From NCBI GenBank assembly GCA_902776195.1, contig CACYPF010000013.1:1-55654 (forward strand): a DNA stretch of 55,654 nt, read 5' to 3'. The stretch is from an uncultured Prevotellaceae bacterium (lineage in GTDB: Bacteria; Bacteroidota; Bacteroidia; Bacteroidales; Bacteroidaceae). How positions within the stretch are numbered: the stretch's first letter is position 1; every line of letters starts with the position of its first letter. The notes beneath the pieces are model-generated. The model worked only from the letters and a program-made list of their open reading frames with translations, had not been told where the DNA came from and searched no databases. The translations under genes were made by a program, and so were the position numbers. Below are positions 18,298 through 27,822 of the stretch, piece by piece.

Positions 18298-20619
18298 TTA
18301 GATGTTCGGCTCGTCCCAGACTTTAGTCTGTGTACATGCTGTGCCTACCGTCTGGTTGGCTATTTTCAGAATAAAGTCACCCTCCTCAAGTGTCCAACGT
18401 CCGTCAGCACCGACAAAGGCAAGATTCTTGGCGGGCAATTGGAAGGTGACCGTCTTCGTCTCACCTGGCTGCAACTCAATCTTTGTGAAGTCACGCAGCC
18501 GTTTGTTATCAGGCACGATAGAGGCAACGAGGTCGCTGGAGTAGAGCAATACAGCTTCCTTACCAGCGCGGCTGCCAGTGTTCTTCACATCAACGGTGAC
18601 GGTCAGCACGTCATTAGCAGTGAATTGTGTCTTGTCCACTTTCAGATTGGCATATTCATAGGTCGTATAACTCATGCCGTAGCCGAAAGGCCATTGAAGA
18701 CTGACTTTCGCATCATAGTTATAAGCACCAGACATCGTCCCCACTTCCTCACTCACCTTATAATCGTAAGTGTTCAGCGAGTTAATCTCACGAGGATAGG
18801 TGTATGGCATCTTTGCCGAGAAATTGGCATCACCGGTAAGCAGGTTGGCAAGGGCATCACCACCGTAGTTGCCGGGAATCAGGATATTCACCACAGCCTT
18901 GGCAAGGGGCTCGATATCGGCAATCAGTCGGGGACGACCCTCATTCAGTATGAGGATGATGGGCTTTCCCGTTTTGGCAAGTTCCTTCACAAGGTTGCGC
19001 TGGTTCTCTGACAACCAGAGGTCGGTGAGGTTACCGGGTGTCTCTGTATAAGAGTTCTCACCGATGCAGGCGATGATAACATCAGCCCCTTTGGCAGCGT
19101 CAACAGCTTTTTGTATCTGTGGCTCGTTCTCGTCATAATAAGCGCCGTCCTCGTTATAGGTCACACCCTGTTCGAGGATGACATTCCCTTTTCCGTATTT
19201 ATTGCAAAGTGCCTCATAGATGGTATTGTATTTCTCTGAGAGATCCTCTGCTTTGGAGCCTTGCCACGTATAACTCCATCCGCCATGCAGACAGCGCATC
19301 TGGTTGGCGTTAGGGCCTGTCAGCAGAATTTTCTTGCCCTTGGCGAGAGGAAGTATGTTCCCTTCGTTCTTCAAAAGAACCTCTGATTCCTCAGCAGCTT
19401 TCAATGATGCTTTAGCTAATTCATCACAGCCAAACTTCTCAAAACCATTACCGCCAGTGTTAGGCTCGTCGAAAAGACCGAGGCGGTATTTCGCACGGAG
19501 GATGCGGCGAACGGCATCGTCGATACGGGACATCTTAACCTTTCCCTCGTTGACAAGTTCCTTCAGCAGAATGCAGAAATCCACGCTATAGGGGTCCATC
19601 GACATATCGATACCTGCGTTGATGGCAATTCGGATAGCGTCTTTCTTGTCTTTTGCCACCTTCTCACGAGTGAAGAGGTTGTTAATGTCAGCCCAGTCGG
19701 TAACGAGGAATCCGTCCCACTGTAAGTCCTCTTTCAGCCATTTTGTCAGGTACTCATAGCTGGCATGAACAGGGACACCGTTGATAGAGGCGGAGTTAAC
19801 CATCATGGTGAGTGTTCCGGCAAGAGCGGCTTGTTTGAATGGCTCGAAATATTTCTCACGGATCATCTGCGGAGAGAGATAGGCGGGGGTACGGTCTTTA
19901 CCTGTCCAGGGGGCTCCGTATGCAAAATAGTGCTTGGTACTGGTACCTACATGGAAACGGTCGATGTGGTTGGGGTCGTCACCCTGATATCCTTTGATTT
20001 CTGCCACCACCATCTTCGAGTTCAGGATGGCATCCTCACCGAAACTCTCATACATACGGGGCCAGCGTGGATCACGGCTCAGGTCGACAACTGGGTTGTA
20101 TACCCATGGGCAGTTTGCCGCACGACTTTCATAGGCGGTAATCTCTGCTCCTCTGAAGGCAAGGTCCGTATTGAAAGAGGCACCAATGTTAATAGGCTGG
20201 GGGAATAGTGTTCCACCTTGTGTATATGTCACACCATGGTTATGGTCGAGTCCGTAGATATCTGGAATACCGGTATACTTCATTGATTTCTTCTGAATCA
20301 ACTGAATCCATTCTTGCCACTGAGCCACACTGGCTGCACGGGTAGCTGGCGCATTCAGGATAGACCCCACCTTCCATTTTGAGATAATGGTGTCGAGCAT
20401 CGTTTCGTTCAGTGTCCAAGTACGTGTGCTCCAGTCTGTCTTTCCCATCACGTCAAGGTTCAGTTCTAACATCTGTCCGATTTTCTCGTCCAGAGTCATC
20501 TTTGAGAGTGTTTTCTCAACTTTCGCTTCTAAAACCGCATCACGTGGGATAGCTGGCTTCTGTGCCTGTGCTGCAAACGTTGTGCAACTTAGCAGTAATA
20601 CAAATAGTTTTGTTTTCAT
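18298..20619 (-). CDS. Periplasmic GH3 family beta-glucosidase (BglX-like)
   Basis: This 773-aa protein has a signal peptide ([12 protein letters not shown]), a GH3 TIM-barrel with DHNHGV and a nucleophile Asp in LVTDWADI, the alpha/beta sandwich with KHYFAYG upstream and LLTGPNA, and a C-terminal fibronectin-III-like domain. Such enzymes release terminal glucose from beta-glucans or aryl glucosides. It starts 2 bp after sstT, so the two are co-transcribed. No SusC/SusD pair is near, so this is not a classic polysaccharide utilisation locus. Substrate specificity cannot be read from sequence. Confidence 0.9.
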   Translation of the reverse strand: MKTKLFVLLLSCTTFAAQAQKPAIPRDAVLEAKVEKTLSKMTLDEKIGQMLELNLDVMGKTDWSTRTWTLNETMLDTIISKWKVGSILNAPATRAASVAQWQEWIQLIQKKSMKYTGIPDIYGLDHNHGVTYTQGGTLFPQPINIGASFNTDLAFRGAEITAYESRAANCPWVYNPVVDLSRDPRWPRMYESFGEDAILNSKMVVAEIKGYQGDDPNHIDRFHVGTSTKHYFAYGAPWTGKDRTPAYLSPQMIREKYFEPFKQAALAGTLTMMVNSASINGVPVHASYEYLTKWLKEDLQWDGFLVTDWADINNLFTREKVAKDKKDAIRIAINAGIDMSMDPYSVDFCILLKELVNEGKVKMSRIDDAVRRILRAKYRLGLFDEPNTGGNGFEKFGCDELAKASLKAAEESEVLLKNEGNILPLAKGKKILLTGPNANQMRCLHGGWSYTWQGSKAEDLSEKYNTIYEALCNKYGKGNVILEQGVTYNEDGAYYDENEPQIQKAVDAAKGADVIIACIGENSYTETPGNLTDLWLSENQRNLVKELAKTGKPIILILNEGRPRLIADIEPLAKAVVNILIPGNYGGDALANLLTGDANFSAKMPYTYPREINSLNTYDYKVSEEVGTMSGAYNYDAKVSLQWPFGYGMSYTTYEYANLKVDKTQFTANDVLTVTVDVKNTGSRAGKEAVLLYSSDLVASIVPDNKRLRDFTKIELQPGETKTVTFQLPAKNLAFVGADGRWTLEEGDFILKIANQTVGTACTQTKVWDEPNI

Positions 20620-20621
20620 AT

Positions 20622-21839
20622 TTAGGAATGTTTTGATTGGTCGTAATACTCAGCCGTTGCTGTGAAGAAAACGTCGGCACTGGAATTCATGGCAGTCTCC
20701 ACCGAGTCCTGGACTACACCGATGATAAAACCGATAGCAACAGCCTGCATGGCAATATCGTTGCCGATACCGAAGAGTGAGCATGCCATTGGAATCAGTA
20801 ATAAGGAACCTCCAGCGACCCCCGATGTACCACATGCGGCAAGGGAGGCAATGACGCAGAGGAAAATAGCAGACCATAAGGTTACCTCGACTCCTACCGT
20901 ATGAGCTACGGCAAGGGTCATGACGGTGATGGTTACTGCTGCTCCATTCATATTAATCGTAGCACCTAATGGGATGCTCACGGAATAGAAATCCTCGTCA
21001 AGTCCCAGTTTCTTACAGAGACTCATATTAATGGGGATATTAGCTGCCGATGAGCGGGTGAAGAAGGCATTGAGTCCACTCACCTTCAAGCACTCAAAAA
21101 GTAGGGGATAGGGATTCCTCCTTGTCAGCAAGAAAGCTATCAGCGGATTGAAAAGCATGGTGTTGACAAGCATGCAGCCTACCAGCAACATCAGCAGATA
21201 ACCGTAGGTCGTGAATATCTCCAAACCATTCTCGGACACGGTAGAGAAAACCAGACCCATAATTCCGAAGGGGGCAAACTGGATGATCCATTTTACGCAG
21301 ATGGTAATAACTTCGGCTATGTCACCAACGATATCAATCGTTGATTGACTGGCTTTGAATTTCAAACCAATACCCATCACAATGGACCAGAATAGGATTC
21401 CAATGTAATTTGCCTCTGCAATGGATGTGACAGGGTTTGTCACCATATTATTTAATAGGTTAGTGAAGACATCGGACAGTGCGCTAGGTGCGTTTGCCAT
21501 TGCTGCATCCTGTAAGTCGAGGGTGATGGGAAACAGAAAACTGCCTATCACTGCACCGATGGCAGCGATAAACGTGCTTAACATGTATTCTGAGATAACA
21601 GTACGGAAACGTGGACCAAGTCCCTTTCCAGCTTTTGAGATGCTGGAAGCAACCAATACCATTACCAATAAAGGAGCGATAGCCTTCAGCGCATTGACAA
21701 ACATTTTGCCCGGAATGCCAATTCCCGTCCATCCTGGTAAGGTAAGTCCCAGTACGGCACCAATGGTCAAGCCTATAAAGATGCGGAACATCAAACTCAG
21801 TTCTGACCATTTACGTATAAGATATTTTATTTTCTCCAT
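20622..21839 (-). CDS. sstT: Sodium:serine/threonine symporter SstT
   Basis: A 405-aa DAACS-family transporter with about eight membrane helices, two re-entrant loops and the signatures [28 protein letters not shown] and [12 protein letters not shown]. It imports serine and threonine with sodium. The frame opens at 21860, but the -7 box TATCTTTG at 21855-21848 lies within that part, so the start must be ATG 21839. This leaves a leader of only a few nucleotides. It heads the sstT - GH3 - patatin - trmD operon. Confidence 0.92.
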   Translation of the reverse strand: MEKIKYLIRKWSELSLMFRIFIGLTIGAVLGLTLPGWTGIGIPGKMFVNALKAIAPLLVMVLVASSISKAGKGLGPRFRTVISEYMLSTFIAAIGAVIGSFLFPITLDLQDAAMANAPSALSDVFTNLLNNMVTNPVTSIAEANYIGILFWSIVMGIGLKFKASQSTIDIVGDIAEVITICVKWIIQFAPFGIMGLVFSTVSENGLEIFTTYGYLLMLLVGCMLVNTMLFNPLIAFLLTRRNPYPLLFECLKVSGLNAFFTRSSAANIPINMSLCKKLGLDEDFYSVSIPLGATINMNGAAVTITVMTLAVAHTVGVEVTLWSAIFLCVIASLAACGTSGVAGGSLLLIPMACSLFGIGNDIAMQAVAIGFIIGVVQDSVETAMNSSADVFFTATAEYYDQSKHS

Positions 21840-21847
21840 ACAGCCTA

Positions 21848-21855
21848 CAAAGATA
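21848..21855 (-). promoter_or_regulatory. sstT -7 element
   Basis: Exact TATCTTTG on the minus strand, ending 8 bp before the sstT ATG. Transcription should begin within a few bases of the start codon. Confidence 0.6.
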
Positions 21856-21884
21856 CACATTTTTTTCAGATTTATCCTTTTGCT

Positions 21885-21929
21885 GAGAAAAAAAGACTTC
21901 GAGCAACCGAAAACTAACGGTGCTCGAAG
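21885..21929 (-). terminator. pheS intrinsic terminator
   Basis: A 9-bp stem (21897-21905 with 21921-21929), extended by three more pairs after one bulged base, is followed on the minus strand by TCTTTTTTTCTC. This is a textbook intrinsic terminator 36 bp past the pheS stop codon. Confidence 0.8.
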
Positions 21930-21964
21930 CCAAGTTCGTTTATAAAGGGTCTTTGCGTACCTTA

Positions 21965-23023
21965 TTAATTAGCTGCCTCAAACTCCTTCAAGAAGCGGAC
22001 ATCATTCTCAGAGAACATACGGAGGTCGCTGACCTGGTATTTCAGATTGGTGATACGCTCGACACCCATACCGAAGGCATAACCACTGTAAACCTTGGAG
22101 TCGATGCCACACTGTTCGAGAACATTGGGGTCAACCATACCACAACCAAGAATCTCCACCCATCCGGTGTGTTTGCAGAATCCACAACCCTCACCGCCAC
22201 AGATGAAGCAGGAAATGTCCATCTCAGCACTGGGCTCCGTGAAGGGGAAATAGCTGGGACGCAGACGAATCTTTGTGTCGGCTCCGAACATCTCACGGGC
22301 AAAGGACAGCAATACTTGTTTCAGGTCGGTGAAGCTGACATTCTTGTCGATATACAGTCCTTCTACCTGATGGAAGAAACAGTGAGCACGAGCTGTGATA
22401 GCCTCGTTTCGATAGACACGTCCAGGGCAGATGACACGAATAGGAGCAGTCAGCTTGCCGTCCTCAGTGTGCATATGCTCCATCACACGAGCCTGAACAC
22501 TGGAGGTATGTGAGCGCAACAGGATATTTTTTGTTACATCATTAGGATGCTGGCTGACAAAGAAGGTGTCCTGCATATCACGGGCAGGGTGGTCGGCGGC
22601 AAAGTTCATCTTGGTGAATACATGGAGGTCGTCCTCCACCTCAGGACCGTCGGCAAGGACAAATCCCATACGTGAGAAGATATCGATGATCTCATTGGTG
22701 ACAATAGTCAGAGGATGACGTGTACCTAACTTAATAGGATAAGGGGTGCGTGTTAAATCTACAGCATCGCCCTCGCTCTCCTGCGTCTGACAATCCTCAC
22801 GCAACTGATTGATGCGCTCAGTGGCAAGTGTTTTCAACTCGTTGATCTTCATACCAACGGTTTTCTTTTGGTCGGCAGCCACATTGCGGAAATCATTCAT
22901 CAACGCCGTAATCTCACCTTTCTTACTGAGGTATTTCAGTCGGAGCTGTTCTACCTCGTCAGCGTTTTTAGCGCTCATCTCCTGCACTTCTTTGAGCAGT
23001 TCGTCTATCTTATCAAGTATCAT
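21965..23023 (-). CDS. pheS: Phenylalanyl-tRNA synthetase alpha subunit
   Basis: This 352-aa class II synthetase subunit has an N-terminal coiled-coil arm (about residues 1-90), motif 2 in GRVYRNEAITARAHCFFHQ, a cysteine cluster CFICGGEGCGFC and motif 3 in GYAFGMGVERI. It forms an alpha2-beta2 enzyme with PheT, which is not in the window. It is flanked by its own promoter and an intrinsic terminator, so it is monocistronic. Confidence 0.96.
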   Translation of the reverse strand: MILDKIDELLKEVQEMSAKNADEVEQLRLKYLSKKGEITALMNDFRNVAADQKKTVGMKINELKTLATERINQLREDCQTQESEGDAVDLTRTPYPIKLGTRHPLTIVTNEIIDIFSRMGFVLADGPEVEDDLHVFTKMNFAADHPARDMQDTFFVSQHPNDVTKNILLRSHTSSVQARVMEHMHTEDGKLTAPIRVICPGRVYRNEAITARAHCFFHQVEGLYIDKNVSFTDLKQVLLSFAREMFGADTKIRLRPSYFPFTEPSAEMDISCFICGGEGCGFCKHTGWVEILGCGMVDPNVLEQCGIDSKVYSGYAFGMGVERITNLKYQVSDLRMFSENDVRFLKEFEAAN

Positions 23024-23051
23024 AATCTTGCGTTAAAATAAATTTTGCGTG

Positions 23052-23111
23052 CAAAGATACAAAATATTTATCAATTATCAATTGTCAATTCTCAATTATT
23101 TTGTACCTTTG
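23052..23111. promoter_or_regulatory. Back-to-back promoters of pheS (-) and the lipoprotein operon (+)
   Basis: Minus strand: TTG (23081-23079), 19 bp, TATCTTTG (23059-23052). Plus strand: TTG (23082-23084), 19 bp, TACCTTTG (23104-23111). Both -33 boxes are halves of one CAATTG palindrome at 23079-23084. Confidence 0.65.
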
Positions 23112-23154
23112 CATCAAATTTGAGAGTTAATATAAAATAAGTGCGAAGTTCAAG

Positions 23155-24000
23155 ATGAAACATTTTTTGTTTGTCGTTTGCGTGGCAGTATTGTTGCTTA
23201 CCGCCTGTCAGGGACAGAAAAGCGCTGGTGTTGAGGAGGAAATTACTGCTGACTCGATACAAAAGGCAGATACGACAGCCTCGACCCTGGAAGAGGAAGT
23301 GGCTTCAGAACAAGCAGCTTTGCCTAAGGCAGCTGATGAGCTTTTTGACGATTTTATCTTTAATTTCGCTGCCAATCGTAAGTTGCAGTACGCTCGTATT
23401 AAATTCCCTCTGAAAATTCAGCGAGGCGATGAAATCAGCTATGCCAAGAATGGACAATGGCAGATGGAGTATTTCTTCATGAAGCAGGACTCTTATACCC
23501 TTTTGTTTGATAGCGAGAAGGACATGGAGCATGCGAAGGAGGCGACAGATATCAACCATGCTGTTGTTGAGAAAATCTATTTGAAGGCAAAGACGGTGAA
23601 GCAATATGTTTTTGACCGCATCAATGGGTTATGGATGCTACAGGAGGTGATTCATGAACCGATGAGTGAGTCACATAATGCCTCTTTTCTGGAATTTTAT
23701 GAGCATTTTGCCTCAGACCCGGATTTCCAACAGAAGCATCTGATGGAGAGCGTGAAGTTCGTGGGACCTGACCCTGACGATGACTTCAGTCAGATGGAAG
23801 GGGTTATCACACCAGACACCTGGGAGGCTTTTGCCCCAGAGCTGCCCTCAGGGATGATTTTCAATATCGTGTATGGTGATTCGCAGAAGGATACTGGACG
23901 GAAGATCTTTGTACTGCGTGGTATTGCCAACGGTTTGGAGCTGGAACTGACCTTCAAGCATGAGGGCGGGAAGTGGAAACTGGAGAAAATGACGACATAA
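23155..24000 (+). CDS. Lipoprotein, DUF4348-like
   Basis: This 281-aa protein has a lipoprotein signal (VAVLLLTACQGQ, lipidated Cys near residue 19), an acidic linker to about residue 60 and a compact alpha/beta domain with YFFMKQDSYTLLF and a closing EGGKWKLEKM. It resembles Bacteroidales lipoproteins of the DUF4348 group, whose function is unknown; the family assignment is from memory. The stop codon overlaps the murB start (TAATG), so the two are translationally coupled. Confidence 0.75.
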   Translation: MKHFLFVVCVAVLLLTACQGQKSAGVEEEITADSIQKADTTASTLEEEVASEQAALPKAADELFDDFIFNFAANRKLQYARIKFPLKIQRGDEISYAKNGQWQMEYFFMKQDSYTLLFDSEKDMEHAKEATDINHAVVEKIYLKAKTVKQYVFDRINGLWMLQEVIHEPMSESHNASFLEFYEHFASDPDFQQKHLMESVKFVGPDPDDDFSQMEGVITPDTWEAFAPELPSGMIFNIVYGDSQKDTGRKIFVLRGIANGLELELTFKHEGGKWKLEKMTT

Positions 24001-25001
24001 TGAAGGATTTAGGCAATTATAGTTTATGGCTGCATAATACCTTTGGCATAGAGGCTCATTGCCGCAGGTTCTTAGAGTTTGCTTCTGTGGAAGAAGCTCA
24101 GCAGGTGGCAAAGATACTGCGTGAGACGACACTGCCATATATTATAATAGGTGGAGGTAGCAATCTGCTGTTGACGAAGGATTTCGACGGAATTGTGGTG
24201 CATTCTGCCATCAAGGGTATCTCTGTCGTCGGTTCCCAGATGTTCTGTGGAAGTGGGGTGGCATGGGACGATGTCGTCTCCTGTGCCGTGTATAATCATC
24301 TCTATGGTGCAGAGAACCTTTCCCTGATACCAGGTGATGTGGGTGCCTCCGCAGTACAGAATATCGGTGCATACGGAACGGAGGTGAAAGACTTGATTCT
24401 GGAAGTGGAGGCTATAGAGATCGCCACAGGCAAGTTGTGTGTCATCTCCAATGAGGAATGTGCCTATGCTTATCGGCAGAGTCGCTTTAAACAGGAGTGG
24501 CGAAACCAGTATCTCATCACGCATGTCACTTATCAGATGGATACTGTCTTTGAGCCTCGTCTTGACTATGGCAATATTCGTTCAGAACTGGCAAGAAGGA
24601 ATATCATTCAGCCTACGGCACCAGAGCTAAGGCAAATCATTATAGACATCCGTAATGCAAAACTTCCTGATCCGAATAAGATAGGGAATGCTGGTAGTTT
24701 CTTCATGAATCCTATTGTCAGTCGGGAGAAATATGAGGATTTGGCAATGTATCACGAAGACATTCCTCATTATACCATTGATGCCGAACATGAGAAAATT
24801 CCCGCAGGTTGGTTGATAGAGCAATGCGGTTGGAAGGGGAAGTCGATGGGGCGTGCCGGTGTATATGACAAACAGGCTTTGGTGTTGGTGAATCTCGGAG
24901 GTGCCACAGGACAGGAGATATTGTCATTGTGTAAGGCTATCCAGAATGATGTATGGGAAGTGTTTGGCATTAATATCCAACCGGAGGTGAATATTATATG
25001 A
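24000..25001 (+). CDS. murB: UDP-N-acetylenolpyruvoylglucosamine reductase MurB
   Basis: From ATG 24000 the protein is 333 aa. MurB reduces UDP-GlcNAc-enolpyruvate to UDP-MurNAc with FAD and NADPH, the second committed step of peptidoglycan synthesis. Visible motifs are the FAD-binding IIIGGGSNLLL, SLIPGDVGASAVQNIGAYG, the catalytic Ser loop NAGSFFMNPIV and AGWLIEQCGWKG. The presence of the extra loop makes it a type I enzyme. An in-frame ATG nine codons upstream lies within the lipoprotein gene and is less likely. Confidence 0.95.
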   Translation: MKDLGNYSLWLHNTFGIEAHCRRFLEFASVEEAQQVAKILRETTLPYIIIGGGSNLLLTKDFDGIVVHSAIKGISVVGSQMFCGSGVAWDDVVSCAVYNHLYGAENLSLIPGDVGASAVQNIGAYGTEVKDLILEVEAIEIATGKLCVISNEECAYAYRQSRFKQEWRNQYLITHVTYQMDTVFEPRLDYGNIRSELARRNIIQPTAPELRQIIIDIRNAKLPDPNKIGNAGSFFMNPIVSREKYEDLAMYHEDIPHYTIDAEHEKIPAGWLIEQCGWKGKSMGRAGVYDKQALVLVNLGGATGQEILSLCKAIQNDVWEVFGINIQPEVNII

Positions 25002-25759
25002 GACTGACATTCTTGGGGACGGGAACATCGTGTGGCGTACCTACAATAGGGTGCCAGTGTTATACTTGTACGAGCAAGGACCCGCATGACAAGCGATTAC
25101 GCTGTTCTGCACTGGTAGAGACAGAGACGACACGTATCCTGATAGACTGTGGTCCTGACTTCCGTCAACAAATCATGCCGCAGCCATTCCGTAAGATTGA
25201 TGGAATTCTGATTACCCATGCGCATTATGACCACATGGGAGGAATGGATGACATCCGTCCTTATTGTCAGTTCGGTGAGATCAATGTCTATGCCGACCCT
25301 ATTGCCAAGGCTGGTTTGTTACAGATGTTACCTTACTGTTTCGCAGAACATCGCTATCCTGGTGTTCCTGCTATTCAGCTCCATGAGATTCATAAGCATG
25401 AGCCGTTACGGATTGGCGATTTGGAGGTGATGCCCATCGAGGTGATGCATCATGACCTGCCGATTCTTGGTTATAGGATAGGAAAACTCGCCTATATCAC
25501 GGATATGAAAACCATTGATGAGGGTGAACTGGACTATCTGCAAGATGTGGAAACCTTAGTGGTGAACGCCCTTCGTCAAAAACCTCATCACTCTCATCAG
25601 ACATTGGACGAGGCTGTCACTTTTGCCAAGAGGGTGGGAGCCCGTCAGACATGGCTTATCCATAGCAGTCATGATATCGGTCGCCATAAGGAGGTAAACG
25701 CTTTCTTGCCCTCTGACATCCAGATGGCTTATGATGGTCAAGTCATAGAAATTAAATAG
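24998..25759 (+). CDS. MBL-fold metal-dependent hydrolase (PhnP-like)
   Basis: This 253-aa metallo-beta-lactamase-fold protein has the metal site THAHYDHMGG, ligands in IEVMHHDLP and TDMK, and an N-terminal cysteine cluster GCQCYTC typical of PhnP-related cyclic phosphodiesterases. It overlaps murB by 4 bp (ATGA). Related proteins cleave cyclic phosphodiesters; the physiological substrate here is unknown. No phosphonate genes are nearby, so it is unlikely to work in phosphonate breakdown. Confidence 0.85.
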   Translation: MRLTFLGTGTSCGVPTIGCQCYTCTSKDPHDKRLRCSALVETETTRILIDCGPDFRQQIMPQPFRKIDGILITHAHYDHMGGMDDIRPYCQFGEINVYADPIAKAGLLQMLPYCFAEHRYPGVPAIQLHEIHKHEPLRIGDLEVMPIEVMHHDLPILGYRIGKLAYITDMKTIDEGELDYLQDVETLVVNALRQKPHHSHQTLDEAVTFAKRVGARQTWLIHSSHDIGRHKEVNAFLPSDIQMAYDGQVIEIK

Positions 25760-25766
25760 GGACTGA

Positions 25767-26051
25767 TTACTTCTTTTTTTTCTTCTTTCCTAAGCCGAAG
25801 ATAAAACCGTAATTCTTGTAGAGCTTCCTTGCTGTCAGGATAAAGTCGAGCACGGTAATGCCGTTGACAAGAAGTCCTCCGATAAACGCGGTCTTTGAAT
25901 GATCCTCCTTAGCCATGAATAACTGATTCCATTTTGCACTGAAATGGGTGTTCTCGGTATGGAGCTGGTCCAACAGCTCGTCCTTACGGGCTTGAATGTC
26001 CTCAAGCGACTGGTAGTTGTTTGTCTTGGGATTCTGTATGGGCAACTTCAT
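25767..26051 (-). CDS. Small membrane protein of unknown function
   Basis: This 94-aa protein from ATG 26051 has a polar N-terminal half, a hydrophobic stretch (FIGGLLVNGITVLDFILTA) and a run of lysines at the very end. An alternative ATG at 26081 would overlap the preceding holin-like gene by 26 bp. It is the third gene of the YtxH - holin-like - this gene cluster, which suggests an envelope role. It ends 8 bp from the oppositely oriented MBL hydrolase gene. Confidence 0.65.
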   Translation of the reverse strand: MKLPIQNPKTNNYQSLEDIQARKDELLDQLHTENTHFSAKWNQLFMAKEDHSKTAFIGGLLVNGITVLDFILTARKLYKNYGFIFGLGKKKKKK

Positions 26052-26055
26052 CGGA

Positions 26056-26406
26056 TCAGTTATTGAGTAGGAGGTTGGCAAAGAAACGGACTAATGGTTT
26101 CTCAATCCATGCGTGACGGTTGAAAAAGACAAGCAGGATGAGAAGAAGATGAAGCACTCCTACCACGAGGAAGGCAACCGCCGTCCCCGTGTAGGAGGAA
26201 AGCCAGAAAGCGAATGCGAACGAACAGAACATCGCCACTCCCAGTAGAATCAGTAAGAATACAACAGAAAGTGCTATAAATGTCAGCAGACGTACTAACT
26301 TGTCAACCACATCCAACTTCAGATATTCTGTCTGAATACCTAGATAATGCTTGACAATTTCTGCCAACTGTGCGATGGTCTCTACGTTCTTATCGCTTGA
26401 CAACAT
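26056..26406 (-). CDS. Phage-holin-superfamily-III-like membrane protein
   Basis: This 116-aa protein has a short N-terminal amphipathic part and two long hydrophobic helices (about residues 42-70 and 73-95) followed by a basic tail. That layout fits the putative Actinobacterial Holin-X/superfamily III group, widespread in chromosomes of non-phage origin and often next to YtxH proteins, as here. A lytic function is not implied. It starts 5 bp past the YtxH gene. Confidence 0.7.
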   Translation of the reverse strand: MLSSDKNVETIAQLAEIVKHYLGIQTEYLKLDVVDKLVRLLTFIALSVVFLLILLGVAMFCSFAFAFWLSSYTGTAVAFLVVGVLHLLLILLVFFNRHAWIEKPLVRFFANLLLNN

Positions 26407-26411
26407 ACTGG

Positions 26412-26627
26412 TTAGTCTACTTCAGGAGCAGCTTCTTTAATGTCATCGACGAGGTCGCTTACTTCTTTGCGACTCAATTTGATGTTGTGCTTCTTCATGA
26501 AGTCATCCACAGCATCCGTAATCTTCTCGCGAGTGTCCTCACCCTTTTCCGGAGCGAGCAACAAACCAAGCACTGCGCCAGCGATAGCACCGCCAAAAAA
26601 TGCGCCTAATACACCTAAACCTTTCAT
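26412..26627 (-). CDS. YtxH-domain protein
   Basis: This 71-aa protein from ATG 26627 has a glycine-rich membrane helix (GAFFGGAIAGAVLGLLLAP) followed directly by EKGEDTREKI, the hallmark of the YtxH/gas-vesicle-like family, and an acidic helical tail. Members respond to envelope or general stress in other bacteria. The open frame reaches to 26714, but the promoter at 26676-26669 excludes the longer form. It is the first gene of a three-gene operon. Confidence 0.85.
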   Translation of the reverse strand: MKGLGVLGAFFGGAIAGAVLGLLLAPEKGEDTREKITDAVDDFMKKHNIKLSRKEVSDLVDDIKEAAPEVD

Positions 26628-26668
26628 AGTCTTATCTTTTTTAGTTAATATAATACGAATTGTATCTG

Positions 26669-26676
26669 CAAATATA
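26669..26676 (-). promoter_or_regulatory. YtxH operon -7 element
   Basis: Exact TATATTTG on the minus strand, about 40 bp upstream of the ATG at 26627. Confidence 0.5.
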
Positions 26677-26717
26677 GGCAAAGTTTTTGAAAATATGGAC
26701 AAAAAGAAAGACATTTT

Positions 26718-26774
26718 TTGTTAAATAGGTTAGAAAATCCTTATTTAACAAACTTTAGGCACGATTTTTCGTGC
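26718..26774. other. Two inverted repeats between YtxH operon and SPOR gene
   Basis: A 10-bp perfect dyad (TTGTTAAATA 26718-26727 with TATTTAACAA 26742-26751) is followed by a second one (GCACGA 26759-26764 with TCGTGC 26769-26774). They lie upstream of both divergent genes, so operator function is possible. Neither carries a clean T-tract. Confidence 0.4.
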
Positions 26775-26853
26775 TATTTGCCCGATATTTTGTAATTTCG
26801 CACGGAATTAATGAAATAACGTATAGTTGAATTATAATTATTAAGAAAGAAAC

Positions 26854-27360
26854 ATGAAAAAGTACTTGGTAGTATGCGCTGGTTTGTGCGCAGCAATGGT
26901 TTTCACAAGTTGTAAATCAAGCGAGAGTGCCTATAAGCAGGCTTATCTGAAAGCAAAGCAGCAGGAAGAGCTCCAGCAACAGCAGCCCGCTGTTGTCCAG
27001 ACTCAGCAGCCCGAGACCAACGTGGTTGTTCCTCTGGAGACGAGGTCTGCCAACAACACACAGGTTGTTGATAATACGGATAATGTAAGAGTTACCCAGG
27101 AGCGTGTGTCTTTGGTTTCCGGTAGTGGACTGAAGAACTTCAGCGTGGTGGTTGGCTCTTTCCAGTCGGAGGCTAACGCACTGGGACTGCAGCAGCAGCT
27201 GAATAACGCAGGCTATAACGCACAAGTTGTGAAGAACGTGGAGCGTAACATGTACCGCGTAGTGGCTACAACTTTTGATACTAAGGAGGAGGCATCTGCC
27301 AGCCGTAACGACTTGCAGGGCAAGTATGCTGGTGCATGGCTGCTCTATAATGCCCGTTAA
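26854..27360 (+). CDS. SPOR-domain lipoprotein
   Basis: This 168-aa protein has a lipoprotein signal (AMVFTSCKSS), a Gln-rich linker (residues about 35-55) and a C-terminal SPOR domain (about 95-168) with FSVVVGSFQSEANAL and YRVVATTFDTKEEA. SPOR domains bind denuded glycan strands of septal peptidoglycan, so a role at the division site or in cell-wall remodelling is likely. It heads the run SPOR - ruvX - def - TPR - secreted protein. Confidence 0.9.
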   Translation: MKKYLVVCAGLCAAMVFTSCKSSESAYKQAYLKAKQQEELQQQQPAVVQTQQPETNVVVPLETRSANNTQVVDNTDNVRVTQERVSLVSGSGLKNFSVVVGSFQSEANALGLQQQLNNAGYNAQVVKNVERNMYRVVATTFDTKEEASASRNDLQGKYAGAWLLYNAR

Positions 27361-27378
27361 AGGCTGAAAGGCGTTGGC

Positions 27379-27795
27379 GTGGCAAGGATATTGTCAATCG
27401 ACTACGGAAAAAAACGTACAGGTTTAGCAGTCACCGATCCTCTCCAGATTATAGCGGGAGGGTTGGCGACTGTTGCTACTTCTGGACTTTTTGAGTATTT
27501 GCAGGCATATATCGCCCATGAGGAGGTGGAGCGTATCGTTATTGGAGAGCCCCGGCAGCCAAACGGGCAACCTAGTGAGAACCTGCAGCGCGTGCAGCAG
27601 TTTGTCAATCGGTGGCGTAAGGCAATGCCCCAGATTCCTATAGAGTATTATGATGAGCGCTTTACTTCCGTATTGGCACATCAGGCAATGCTGGATGGGG
27701 GACTGAGAAAGAAGGCACGTCAGGACAAGGCTTTGGTCGATGAGATCAGTGCCACCATCATCTTAGAGGATTATATGCGTTCAAAGAAGTTGTAA
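27379..27795 (+). CDS. ruvX: Holliday-junction resolvase-like RuvX/YqgF
   Basis: This 138-aa RNase-H-fold protein begins ARILSIDYGKKRTGLAVTD, contains GEPRQPNG and YDERFTSVLA, and ends with the Asp-rich KKARQDKALVDEISATIIL. It is a putative Holliday-junction resolvase that also acts in pre-16S rRNA end maturation in other bacteria. The start codon is GTG (27379), 18 bp after the SPOR gene. Confidence 0.93.
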   Translation: MARILSIDYGKKRTGLAVTDPLQIIAGGLATVATSGLFEYLQAYIAHEEVERIVIGEPRQPNGQPSENLQRVQQFVNRWRKAMPQIPIEYYDERFTSVLAHQAMLDGGLRKKARQDKALVDEISATIILEDYMRSKKL

Positions 27796-27822
27796 TTTCT
27801 AATTTCTCATTTTTAATTTAAA

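Noticed and set aside
26056-26406. Lysis holin
   Set aside because: The family occurs in chromosomes beside YtxH genes without endolysins, as here.
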